This document shows, piece after piece, positions 6,873 through 12,561 of a DNA stretch of 12,561 nt. Position 1 is the stretch's first letter; every line of letters starts with the position of its first letter. Under the pieces are notes generated by a model, which was not told the origin of the DNA, ran no database searches, and saw nothing but the letters and a program-made list of their open reading frames with translations. The stretch comes from an uncultured Eubacterium sp. (GTDB lineage Bacteria > Bacillota > Clostridia > Eubacteriales > Eubacteriaceae): NCBI GenBank assembly GCA_902784045.1, contig CACZTE010000261.1, positions 1-12,561 of the forward strand, written 5' to 3'. A program made the position numbers and the translations under genes.

Positions 6873-7106
6873 ATGGAACTCAATCAAGATGAAAAACGCG
6901 TACTGAATACGTTATTTACAGGACTTCGCGGCACCACGAGAAACGAAATGCTCATGACCTTATATGCCGCAAAACCGGAAGCCGACGGTAGTGTCGACAG
7001 TCAGTTTATTCATGGTATTATCAATGGTCTGATTGTGAAAATCTATAACGCCGATCGCAGCGAAATGGAAGAAGTTTTTGCCGGTATTCCCTATGATATT
7101 GAATAA
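6873..7106 (+). CDS. Small protein of unknown function, 77 residues
   Basis: I do not recognise this protein. It begins MELNQDEKRVL, is moderately acidic, and has no cysteine, signal peptide or membrane helix. The N-terminal half (about 4-32) looks helical; a central G-S-V-D-S turn follows, then a hydrophobic stretch FIHGIINGLIVKI that could be a buried helix or strand, and an acidic tail. GAAGGA (6861-6866) sits 6 bases before the ATG, which fixes the start; a longer reading from a TTG at 6813 would begin inside the promoter. It has its own extended -10 promoter and ends 40 bases before a strong bidirectional terminator, so it is a complete, separately expressed gene rather than a fragment. 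Confidence 0.75.
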   Translation: MELNQDEKRVLNTLFTGLRGTTRNEMLMTLYAAKPEADGSVDSQFIHGIINGLIVKIYNADRSEMEEVFAGIPYDIE

Positions 7107-7146
7107 ATCTATCCCGAAAGATATCAATTCATTTAATGTCAAATAT

Positions 7147-7191
7147 AAAAAACGAGATTTTCATGACAATAAAATGAAAATCTCGTTTTTT
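7147..7191. terminator. Strong bidirectional terminator
   Basis: CGAGATTTTCAT (7153-7164) pairs perfectly with 7174-7185 around a 9-base loop. A6 (7147-7152) and T6 (7186-7191) flank it, giving up to 18 uninterrupted pairs. It lies between two converging genes, 40 bases past the 77-residue gene (plus) and 23 bases past the ArsD-like gene (minus), and can serve both. Confidence 0.9.
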
Positions 7192-7214
7192 CTCTTTAAA
7201 TTCTCTCATACAGA

Positions 7215-7526
7215 TTACGCTTGCGTTTCAAATAATTCTGTCGGGACACCGGAACTCCATGCCATCAGCTCATTATAATGCGGATATTCCTTTTTTAAAA
7301 AGACTTCTCCATCAACGACTGTAACGGGAAAAGCATCGGGGCCATCCTGCATTAAAATCGCTTCAATTAAAGCATCGTCTAAATAAGGCGCCGCGTCATT
7401 TTCAAAATTATATAAATCTACATCAACACCGCGGTGCTTTAAATCCGCAACCGTAACAGCAATCTTGAGCGCTTCCGGTGCGTTTAGATTAATCGTAATC
7501 GGTTGATAAATGGCAATGGTACACAT
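7215..7526 (-). CDS. ArsD-like thioredoxin-fold protein lacking the arsenic-binding cysteines
   Basis: A 103-residue protein that aligns with ArsD, the arsenite metallochaperone for the ArsA ATPase, along almost its whole length. The shared pattern is strand TIAIYQP (3-9), then ALKIAVTVADLKHRGVDV, YN, a helix ending in G62, F66-P67 (the LP of ArsD), VDGE (71-74), YP (81-82) and EL..W (86-90). In ArsD, Cys12, Cys13 and Cys18 bind As(III). Here the aligned positions 12 and 13 are Ile and Asn, the loop with Cys18 is shortened, and the only cysteine is C2, so metalloid binding of the ArsD kind is unlikely. No arsA, arsB or arsR is nearby. GAGAGGG lies 8 bases before the ATG, and a good promoter precedes it. 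Homology is likely; function unknown. Confidence 0.8.
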   Translation of the reverse strand: MCTIAIYQPITINLNAPEALKIAVTVADLKHRGVDVDLYNFENDAAPYLDDALIEAILMQDGPDAFPVTVVDGEVFLKKEYPHYNELMAWSSGVPTELFETQA

Positions 7527-7557
7527 AAAATGACCCTCTCTTTGATTTAATATATTT

Positions 7558-7586
7558 ATTATACAAAAGCGAATGACCGTTTACAA
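7558..7586 (-). promoter_or_regulatory. Promoter for the ArsD-like gene
   Basis: On the minus strand, TTGTAA (7581-7586) and a perfect TATAAT (7558-7563) are 17 bases apart. The -10 is 32 bases upstream of the start codon. It is almost identical to the promoter at 2360-2388. Confidence 0.65.
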
Positions 7587-7737
7587 GGCAATGATTGGCT
7601 GAAAAACGATAGAAAGTTGTATTTCGGTTGCCTTTATCCTAAAATTCTTCGTAACACTTCACTCAAAATTCGCTTTCTTGGCGATGTATTCCCGTCAATC
7701 ATCAATCGTTTTTTATTTATGAATGATGAAATTTTAT

Positions 7738-8247
7738 TTAATTCACATTTTGATTGTCAATATTGGACAAAGCGTTATAAAAAGGCGCAAAGTCATCAGT
7801 CACATTCGCGATCAGTTTTTCAAGGTATTGATGATAGACTTCTCTATTAAAACCTTGTTCATTGCATAATTCTTCTCTCACCTGATCAAGCATCGCGAAC
7901 AAACGTTCATAATATACTTGTGAAGGCGTTATCTTATCCTGATCAAACTGAAGATCTTTATCAAAAGGGGCATCAATAAAGTCATCAGAATGACAGTCTA
8001 ATATCTTCAACACATCGCCATTATGTATATCAGCAAGCGCCCATTGATCAGGACGTTTAATATGACCATCCAACAATTCATCGGATTTAAAATGATTAAT
8101 GAAAATGGCAAGATAGTAGTTGCCTTCTTCATAGCGTAGAACAGGATAAGAGACGCTATGGGTTTCGTGATTTTTTTCAAAAATTGTATTGCGAATCTTT
8201 TGTATTAAGAAGTTGCTTCGAATAAATCCAAAATGATCTGCTATCAT
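7738..8247 (-). CDS. Hypothetical protein of 169 residues, unknown function
   Basis: I do not recognise this protein. The N-terminal half (about 25-90) alternates short hydrophobic, strand-like pieces (SYPVLRY, YYLAIFI, WALADI, VLKILDC) with charged turns. Residues 84-105 are strongly acidic (DCHSDDFIDAPFDKD region), and the C-terminal part (about 108-160) looks like two helices. There is no signal peptide, membrane span, nucleotide-binding loop or cysteine cluster. It is likely cytoplasmic and acidic. The start is supported by GAGGGG 6 bases before the ATG, with a promoter upstream. It lies between groEL and the ArsD-like gene on the same strand. The 211-base gap after it holds no clear terminator, only a promoter for the next gene, so partial read-through into the ArsD-like gene is possible. 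Confidence 0.75.
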   Translation of the reverse strand: MIADHFGFIRSNFLIQKIRNTIFEKNHETHSVSYPVLRYEEGNYYLAIFINHFKSDELLDGHIKRPDQWALADIHNGDVLKILDCHSDDFIDAPFDKDLQFDQDKITPSQVYYERLFAMLDQVREELCNEQGFNREVYHQYLEKLIANVTDDFAPFYNALSNIDNQNVN

Positions 8248-8304
8248 AATTTACCCCTCTATCGATATGATTGTAAACTTATAATTCCAATTGATTATAT
8301 TATT

Positions 8305-8333
8305 ATTTTACCGTATCATCAGTGATTTTACAA
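8305..8333 (-). promoter_or_regulatory. Promoter for the 169-residue hypothetical gene
   Basis: On the minus strand, TTGTAA (8328-8333) and TAAAAT (8305-8310) are 17 bases apart. A second -10-like TATAAT occurs at 8294-8299 but has only a poor -35. The leader would be about 50 bases. Confidence 0.45.
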
Positions 8334-8366
8334 TAGATGAAAAGCTCCAGCTATTCCAAATATCAT

Positions 8367-8398
8367 AAAAAAAGCCCGAAGACTTTATGTCCCGGACT
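8367..8398 (-). terminator. Intrinsic terminator of groESL
   Basis: On the minus strand, AGTCCGGG (8398-8391) pairs with CTTCGGGCT (8381-8373) in about 8 pairs, three of them G-U, followed by a T7 run (8373-8367). It lies about 40 bases after the groEL stop codon. The plus-strand side is also followed by TTTTTT. Confidence 0.8.
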
Positions 8399-8439
8399 TT
8401 TTTAAGATTAGATAGATTTATGAGATTGCCTGATAAATC

Positions 8440-10074
8440 TTACATCATCGGCATTCCACCGCCCATTCCGGCACCGGCAGGCATTGCGGGAGCGTTTTCT
8501 TCGGGATGATCAGCAACGGCCACTTCTGTTGTGAGGAGCATGCCGGTGATACCCGCGGCGTTTTGGATGGCAGTACGGGTTACTTTGGTCGGATCGATAA
8601 TACCGGAAGCGACCATGTCCTCATATTCACCGGTTAACGCGTTATAACCGATACCTTTTTCTTTTTTCTGAAGTTCATTAACGATAACAGAACCTTCAAC
8701 ACCGGCGTTTTCAGCAATTTGACGAACAGGTTCTTCAATAGCTCTGCGAATGATGGAAGCACCGATTTTTTCGTCGCCTTCAAGCGTATCGATTAATTTG
8801 TCTAATTGTTTAGTTGCGTTGATAAATGCGGTTCCGCCACCGGGTACCACACCTTCTTCAACCGCGGCGCGCGTCGCGTTGAGCGCGTCTTCGATGCGGT
8901 ATTTCAGTTCTTTCAATTCAACTTCTGTAGCGGCACCGACTTGAATAACCGCGACACCGCCTGCGAGTTTCGCGAGACGTTCCTGCAGTTTTTCTTTATC
9001 GTAATCCGATGTGGTTTCGGGAATTTGACCTTTAATTTGTGCGACACGATCGGCAACAGCGTCTTTATCGCCTTGACCATCAACAATAATGGTGTTTTCT
9101 TTATCTACTTTAACCTGACGGCAACGGCCGAGTTGATCAATGGTGGTTTCTTTCAAATCTAAGCCGACTTCTTCGGAAATGACCTGGCCGCCGGTAAGAA
9201 CAGCGATATCGCGAAGCATTTCTTTCCGTCTGTCTCCGAATCCGGGAGCTTTAACAGCCACACAGTTGAAGGTTCCGCGAAGTTTATTGAGCACGAGTGT
9301 TGTCAGAGCTTCGCCTTCCACATCTTCAGCAATAATTAAGAGTTTCGCCCCTTGTTGGACAATCTGTTCTAACAGCGGTAATAATTCTTGAATGTTAGAG
9401 ATTTTTTTATCGGTAATTAAAATGTAAGGATTATCAAGTTCCGCAACCATTTTTTCGGTATCGGTTACCATATAGCCGGAAAGATATCCGCGGTCGAACT
9501 GCATACCTTCGGTAAATTCGAGCTCAGTGCCCATACCTTTTCCTTCTTCAACGGTAATGACACCATCATCGCCGACTTTGCTCATCGCGTCGGCAATCAG
9601 TTGACCGATTTCTTTATCAGCAGCGGAAATTGAAGCAACCTGGGCTTTGGAATCATCGGAATTAACCGGCTGACTCAAATTTTTGAGTTCTTCGACAACT
9701 GCGTCAACAGCTTTGTCGATACCTTTTTTTAGAATCATCGGATTCGCGCCAGCCACAACGTTTTTGTTGCCTTCTCTGACAATCGCCTGAGCTAAAAGAG
9801 TAGCGGTTGTTGTACCGTCACCGGCGACATCATTTGTTTTGGTCGCGACTTCTTTAACAAGCTGAGCGCCCATATCTTCAAAAGCGTCTTCAAGCTCGAT
9901 TTCTTTGGCAATCGTCACACCGTCATTGGTGATGGTGGGAGCGCCATAGCTTTTTGCGAGAATAACATTTCTGCCTTTGGGTCCTAATGTTACTTTAACA
10001 GCGTCTGCCAATTTATCTACGCCGGCGATTAAAGATTCGCGGGCATCTACATCATATTTAATATCTTTAGCCAT
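8440..10074 (-). CDS. groL: Chaperonin GroEL (Hsp60)
   Basis: The 544-residue subunit of the two-ring chaperonin that encloses unfolded proteins in the cytoplasm with GroES. Nucleotide-binding residues are intact: TLGPKG (29-34), D51 in TNDG, and GDGTTT (85-90, with D86). The DALNATRAAVEEG and VPGGG blocks of the second equatorial segment are present, and the tail is the usual Gly/Met repeat ending GGGMPMM. Length is standard. AAAGGAG lies 8 bases before the ATG. It follows groES after a 33-base gap, in the normal groES-groEL order, and is therefore covered by the CIRCE upstream of groES. Nothing unusual. Confidence 0.99.
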   Translation of the reverse strand: MAKDIKYDVDARESLIAGVDKLADAVKVTLGPKGRNVILAKSYGAPTITNDGVTIAKEIELEDAFEDMGAQLVKEVATKTNDVAGDGTTTATLLAQAIVREGNKNVVAGANPMILKKGIDKAVDAVVEELKNLSQPVNSDDSKAQVASISAADKEIGQLIADAMSKVGDDGVITVEEGKGMGTELEFTEGMQFDRGYLSGYMVTDTEKMVAELDNPYILITDKKISNIQELLPLLEQIVQQGAKLLIIAEDVEGEALTTLVLNKLRGTFNCVAVKAPGFGDRRKEMLRDIAVLTGGQVISEEVGLDLKETTIDQLGRCRQVKVDKENTIIVDGQGDKDAVADRVAQIKGQIPETTSDYDKEKLQERLAKLAGGVAVIQVGAATEVELKELKYRIEDALNATRAAVEEGVVPGGGTAFINATKQLDKLIDTLEGDEKIGASIIRRAIEEPVRQIAENAGVEGSVIVNELQKKEKGIGYNALTGEYEDMVASGIIDPTKVTRTAIQNAAGITGMLLTTEVAVADHPEENAPAMPAGAGMGGGMPMM

Positions 10075-10107
10075 GTTTATTTCTCCTTTACAATAATATT
10101 ATCGCTT

Positions 10108-10392
10108 TTATTCGACAATAGCGAGGATATCACTTTGTTTGACAATTAAGAATTTATCTTCACCAACTTTTACTTCAGAGCCGGAATATTTTGAGTAAAT
10201 GACTTCGTCGCCGACTTTAACATCTAACGGCACTTTTTTGCCATCTACAATTTCACCGGAACCGACAGCGATAATTTTTCCCTGCTGAGGTTTTTCCTGA
10301 GCAGAACCCGGTAAAACAATACCGCTGGATGTTGTGGTTTCTTCCGCGTTGACTTGGATGACAACTCTGTCACCTAAAGGTTTTAACTTCAT
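10108..10392 (-). CDS. groS: Co-chaperonin GroES (Hsp10)
   Basis: The 94-residue lid of the GroEL chamber. It begins MKLKPLGDRVVI, the family N-terminus. The mobile loop at about 16-32 contains GIVL (24-27), which binds GroEL, and the rest has the expected G-IVDGKKVPLDVKVGDEVIY core. A longer reading with six more residues from an ATG at 10408-10410 is possible, but GGAGG lies 7 bases before the ATG at 10392, and the longer version would put the ribosome binding site inside the coding region. First gene of the groESL operon; CIRCE lies 34 bases upstream of the start codon, in the leader or promoter region. Confidence 0.98.
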   Translation of the reverse strand: MKLKPLGDRVVIQVNAEETTTSSGIVLPGSAQEKPQQGKIIAVGSGEIVDGKKVPLDVKVGDEVIYSKYSGSEVKVGEDKFLIVKQSDILAIVE

Positions 10393-10425
10393 AATGATGC
10401 CTCCGATCATATATTTTCAAAATTA

Positions 10426-10452
10426 TTAGCACTCAATCTATCTGAGTGCTAA
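10426..10452. promoter_or_regulatory. CIRCE operator (HrcA binding site)
   Basis: TTAGCACTC (10426-10434), 9 spacer bases, then GAGTGCTAA (10444-10452): a perfect match to the CIRCE inverted repeat. It is the binding site of the heat-shock repressor HrcA and places groESL under HrcA control. hrcA itself is not in the window. Confidence 0.98.
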
Positions 10453-10456
10453 TAGT

Positions 10457-10485
10457 ATATTAGACGATAGTCTTTCTTTTTTCAA
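10457..10485 (-). promoter_or_regulatory. groESL promoter
   Basis: On the minus strand, TTGAAA (10480-10485) and TAATAT (10457-10462) are 17 bases apart. TATACT at 10454-10459 is an alternative -10 with longer spacing. Either places the transcription start at or within CIRCE, as expected for HrcA repression. Confidence 0.5.
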
Positions 10486-10523
10486 TAGCTTTTTCACAAT
10501 TTTTTGATTTTCTTTATTTTTAT

Positions 10524-11534
10524 TTAAGATTCGCCAATTGCGAGAGAAGGATCCGCCGCCAGATCAAGTTTTGCGATTTTTCCGATTTGATAGTTGTAAT
10601 AAGCCATTGACCCAATCATCGCAGCATTATCGGTACATAAAACCGGAGATGGATAATAGAGTTTTGCGCCTAAACCATCCGCCGCTTCACCCATAGCCAA
10701 TCGAAGACCTTTATTCGCGGAAACACCGCCCGCCATCGCTATTTTATTGACGCCCAGTCTTTTTGCGCAATTCATTGTTTTATCGACCAAAACATCAATA
10801 ACGGCATTTTGAAAAGAAGCGGCAATATCTTCTTTTCGATAAATTTCGCCTTTCATTTTTTTTGCGTTTATCGTATTTAATACAGCGGATTTTAAACCGG
10901 AAAAACTAAAATCATCATTATCTTTATCAGACAGCGCCCGGGGAAAATCAAAGGCATCCGGATCACCTGTTTTGGCAGCCGCGTCTATTTGAGGTCCGCC
11001 TGGATATGGAAAGCCTAATACTCTCGCGACTTTATCGTAAGCCTCTCCCGCCGCGTCATCGTATGTCGATCCCAAAATATCAAATTGTGTATAATCTTTC
11101 ACATGAATGAGATTGGTATGTCCCCCGGAAACAACTAGGCATAAAAAGGGAGGCTCAAGTCCAGGATGATCCAAATAATTCGCCGCAATATGACCCTCGA
11201 TATGATGAACCGGGATTAATGGCTTACCGCTGGCATACGAAATAGCTTTTGCGGCGGAAACACCGACCAGCAAAGCGCCAATCAATCCTGGTCCTTGAGT
11301 CACGGCAAAAGCATCGATATCGTTTAGGGTCATAGAGGCGTCCTTAAGGGCATTATCTAATACGAACGGTAACTTTTCAACATGATTGCGTGACGCGATT
11401 TCCGGCACTACACCACCAAATTTTTTATGAATGGTTATTTGGGTATATATTTGATTCGTAATCACTTTGCGGCCATTTTCGACAATGGCCACTGCTGTTT
11501 CATCACAAGAGGATTCAATAGCTAATATTTTCAT
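10524..11534 (-). CDS. tsaD: tRNA N6-adenosine threonylcarbamoyltransferase TsaD
   Basis: A 336-residue ASKHA-fold enzyme that, with TsaB and TsaE, transfers threonylcarbamoyl from threonylcarbamoyl-AMP to A37 of ANN-decoding tRNAs (t6A). Key features: the N-terminal phosphate loop IESSCDETAVAI (6-17), FGGVVPEIASR (39-49), QGPGL (80-84), the metal-binding HHIEGH with H111 and H115, SGGHT (136-140), the AGEAYDK/GFPYPGG block, FSFSGLK, and the C-terminal LCTDNAAMIG with the metal-binding Asp. Length is normal. Its ATG overlaps the rimI stop codon by 4 bases (ATGA), and GGAGG lies 7 bases upstream inside rimI, so the two are translationally linked. No strong terminator follows before the groESL promoter. 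Nothing is missing. Confidence 0.98.
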   Translation of the reverse strand: MKILAIESSCDETAVAIVENGRKVITNQIYTQITIHKKFGGVVPEIASRNHVEKLPFVLDNALKDASMTLNDIDAFAVTQGPGLIGALLVGVSAAKAISYASGKPLIPVHHIEGHIAANYLDHPGLEPPFLCLVVSGGHTNLIHVKDYTQFDILGSTYDDAAGEAYDKVARVLGFPYPGGPQIDAAAKTGDPDAFDFPRALSDKDNDDFSFSGLKSAVLNTINAKKMKGEIYRKEDIAASFQNAVIDVLVDKTMNCAKRLGVNKIAMAGGVSANKGLRLAMGEAADGLGAKLYYPSPVLCTDNAAMIGSMAYYNYQIGKIAKLDLAADPSLAIGES

Positions 11535-11995
11535 AAGGTATCCTCCTTTTTTTCATCTTTAAGATCACACGTCATTAAAAGCGCGTCGCTGCCGTCCGCG
11601 TAATAGGATAAGCGTTTGCCGACAATTTGAAAACCGCAACGCTCATAAAGGGTAATCGCTGCTTTGTTTTGGCTTTTGACTTCTAAAGTCATTGTGTCAC
11701 ACCCTTTGTTCAGCGCGTCATTCATGAGCGCGACAACAAGTTTTTTACCGATTCCGTTCTGACGATATTCGGGAATAACCCCGACCCGCATGATCTGGGC
11801 TTCTTCAGCCACGCACCAGTCACCGGCAAATCCAATCTGTTTTTCGTCAATCTCGGCAATCACATACGTCGACAACACATTCTTTATTTCGGAATCATAC
11901 GAAGATTCGCGCCATGTGCCAAGCTGACAAATTGTCTCCATAGCCGCCAGGAGCTTTTCATCGCCTTTTTCAGCTTTTCGAATGTGTACGTTCAT
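11531..11995 (-). CDS. rimI: Ribosomal-protein-alanine N-acetyltransferase RimI
   Basis: A 154-residue GNAT acetyltransferase; RimI acetylates the N-terminal alanine of ribosomal protein S18 in E. coli. The acetyl-CoA loop is VIPEYRQNGIGKKL, with R78-x-x-G81-x-G83. E105 (in LEV) and Y117 (in LYERCGF) match the general base and acid of RimI, and the tail GKRLSYYADGSDALLM is typical. It sits between tsaB and tsaD, the usual location in Bacillota. Its start overlaps the end of tsaB by 26 bases, with AGAGGA 5 bases before the ATG; its stop overlaps the tsaD start. Without the tsaB/tsaD context only a general GNAT call would be safe. Confidence 0.93.
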   Translation of the reverse strand: MNVHIRKAEKGDEKLLAAMETICQLGTWRESSYDSEIKNVLSTYVIAEIDEKQIGFAGDWCVAEEAQIMRVGVIPEYRQNGIGKKLVVALMNDALNKGCDTMTLEVKSQNKAAITLYERCGFQIVGKRLSYYADGSDALLMTCDLKDEKKEDTL

Positions 11996-12561
11996 AATTT
12001 TCCTCTGCCGATGCCCGTCTGATATAATTGATTTTTGCCGAATAACAATCTACTGTTTTACCAATTTCGGATTGTTTTGCAGCATATACCGCAGCGCCTG
12101 CCAAATCACCCATTTGAAACGCTGGATCAACATAACGAAGACAATCAATGTCTCCCAATTGTTCTTTTAATAGAGTTGCCGCGTCTCCCAAAACCATTTT
12201 GACGCCGTCAAATGTTTTGATATGTTCATAAAATGATTTAATATCATATATATTTTCTTCTAATACGCAAATAAGCTCATCGCCGCGGTATTGATAAGCC
12301 GCGCCAAAAACCTGTCCTCTTCTCGCGTCAATGACTGTACAAATAATGTTTTCGGATTGCGGAAGAGAAAGCGCGAGCGCTTTAAGCGATGAGACGGTAA
12401 CCATCGGTTTGTCAGCGGCTTGTGCAAGGCCCTTTGCCGTCGCCATACCGATGCGCAGCCCTGTAAAAGAGCCAGGTCCGTTCACAATGCCATAGGCGTC
12501 GATATCCCCGATTGAAATACCTGAATCCGCTAATAAATGATCAATCAAAGGCATAAGATTA
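11970..12561 (-). CDS. tsaB: tRNA threonylcarbamoyladenosine biosynthesis protein TsaB, 5' end outside the window
   Basis: The C-terminal 196 or so residues of TsaB, the inactive paralogue of TsaD that dimerises with it to make t6A in tRNA. The diagnostic block GPGSFTGLRIGMATAKGLA is present, followed by VSSLKALAL, the VIDARRGQVFGAAY segment and a C-terminal YIRRASAEE. The ATG at 12554 is not the true start: the frame stays open to the window edge (Asn-Leu precede it). In TsaB proteins this Met corresponds to the middle of the conserved HSE-L-MPLID stretch, so roughly 30-40 N-terminal residues lie beyond position 12561. It overlaps rimI by 26 bases at its 3' end. First visible gene of a tsaB-rimI-tsaD operon; tsaE is a likely upstream neighbour but is not seen. 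Confidence 0.95.
   Translation of the reverse strand, partial: NLMPLIDHLLADSGISIGDIDAYGIVNGPGSFTGLRIGMATAKGLAQAADKPMVTVSSLKALALSLPQSENIICTVIDARRGQVFGAAYQYRGDELICVLEENIYDIKSFYEHIKTFDGVKMVLGDAATLLKEQLGDIDCLRYVDPAFQMGDLAGAAVYAAKQSEIGKTVDCYSAKINYIRRASAEENYERTHSKS

Noticed and set aside
7078..7278. 66-residue plus-strand ORF
   Set aside because: It contains the whole 18-bp terminator hairpin, overlaps two real genes, and has no ribosome binding site.
7617..7850. 77-residue plus-strand ORF in the gap after the 169-residue gene
   Set aside because: It overlaps that gene antisense, has no ribosome binding site or promoter, and shows no recognisable motif.
8806..9162. 118-residue plus-strand ORF and two shorter ones inside groEL
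   Set aside because: They lie antisense to highly conserved groEL and have the composition of reverse-strand shadows in GC-richer DNA.
10393..10410. Six-residue N-terminal extension of GroES
   Set aside because: GGAGG in this segment is the ribosome binding site for the ATG at 10392, and GroES normally begins at that point.

Overview
The window looks like a chromosomal housekeeping segment from a low-to-moderate GC Bacillota, probably of the Clostridia type. The evidence is a CIRCE-controlled groESL operon, a Rex-type redox repressor, a UgtP-type glycolipid glucosyltransferase, strong GGAGG/AAGGAG ribosome binding sites, intrinsic terminators after many genes, and a small P-loop protein of a kind common in Clostridia. 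Species cannot be assigned from the sequence alone. I see no rRNA, tRNA, CRISPR array, insertion sequence, integrase or phage gene.

Layout, left to right. (1) 1-228: no supported gene; a short palindrome and an intrinsic terminator. (2) 229-2326, minus strand: a Uma2-type PD-(D/E)XK protein, a TIGR01212 radical SAM protein (YhcC/YtqA type) and a small P-loop NTPase. (3) 2688-3830, plus strand: a UgtP-like diacylglycerol glucosyltransferase, converging on rex (3973-4605, minus); each has its own terminator. (4) 4797-6716, plus: a YdiF-type ABC-F ATPase, divergent from rex. (5) 6873-8247: three small orphan genes, namely a 77-residue unknown (plus), a cysteine-poor ArsD-like thioredoxin-fold protein (minus) and a 169-residue unknown (minus). 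(6) 8440-10392, minus: groES-groEL behind CIRCE. (7) 10524-12561, minus: tsaD, rimI and the 3' part of tsaB, overlapping head to tail; tsaB runs off the right edge.

How they work together. TsaB and TsaD belong to the tRNA t6A37 machinery and RimI is its usual operon partner. GroES/GroEL form the chaperonin, probably under HrcA. Rex senses NADH/NAD+ and appears to sit on its own promoter. The YdiF-type ABC-F acts on ribosomes. tsaB, rimI, tsaD, ydiF, rex, groES and groEL are also neighbours in Bacillus subtilis, so this is a reshuffled form of an old Bacillota gene neighbourhood.

I found no convincing new multi-gene system. The items most worth following are the ArsD-like protein that lacks all the arsenic-binding cysteines, the two unrecognised genes beside it, and a terminator whose T-run ends four bases before the start codon of the radical SAM gene.
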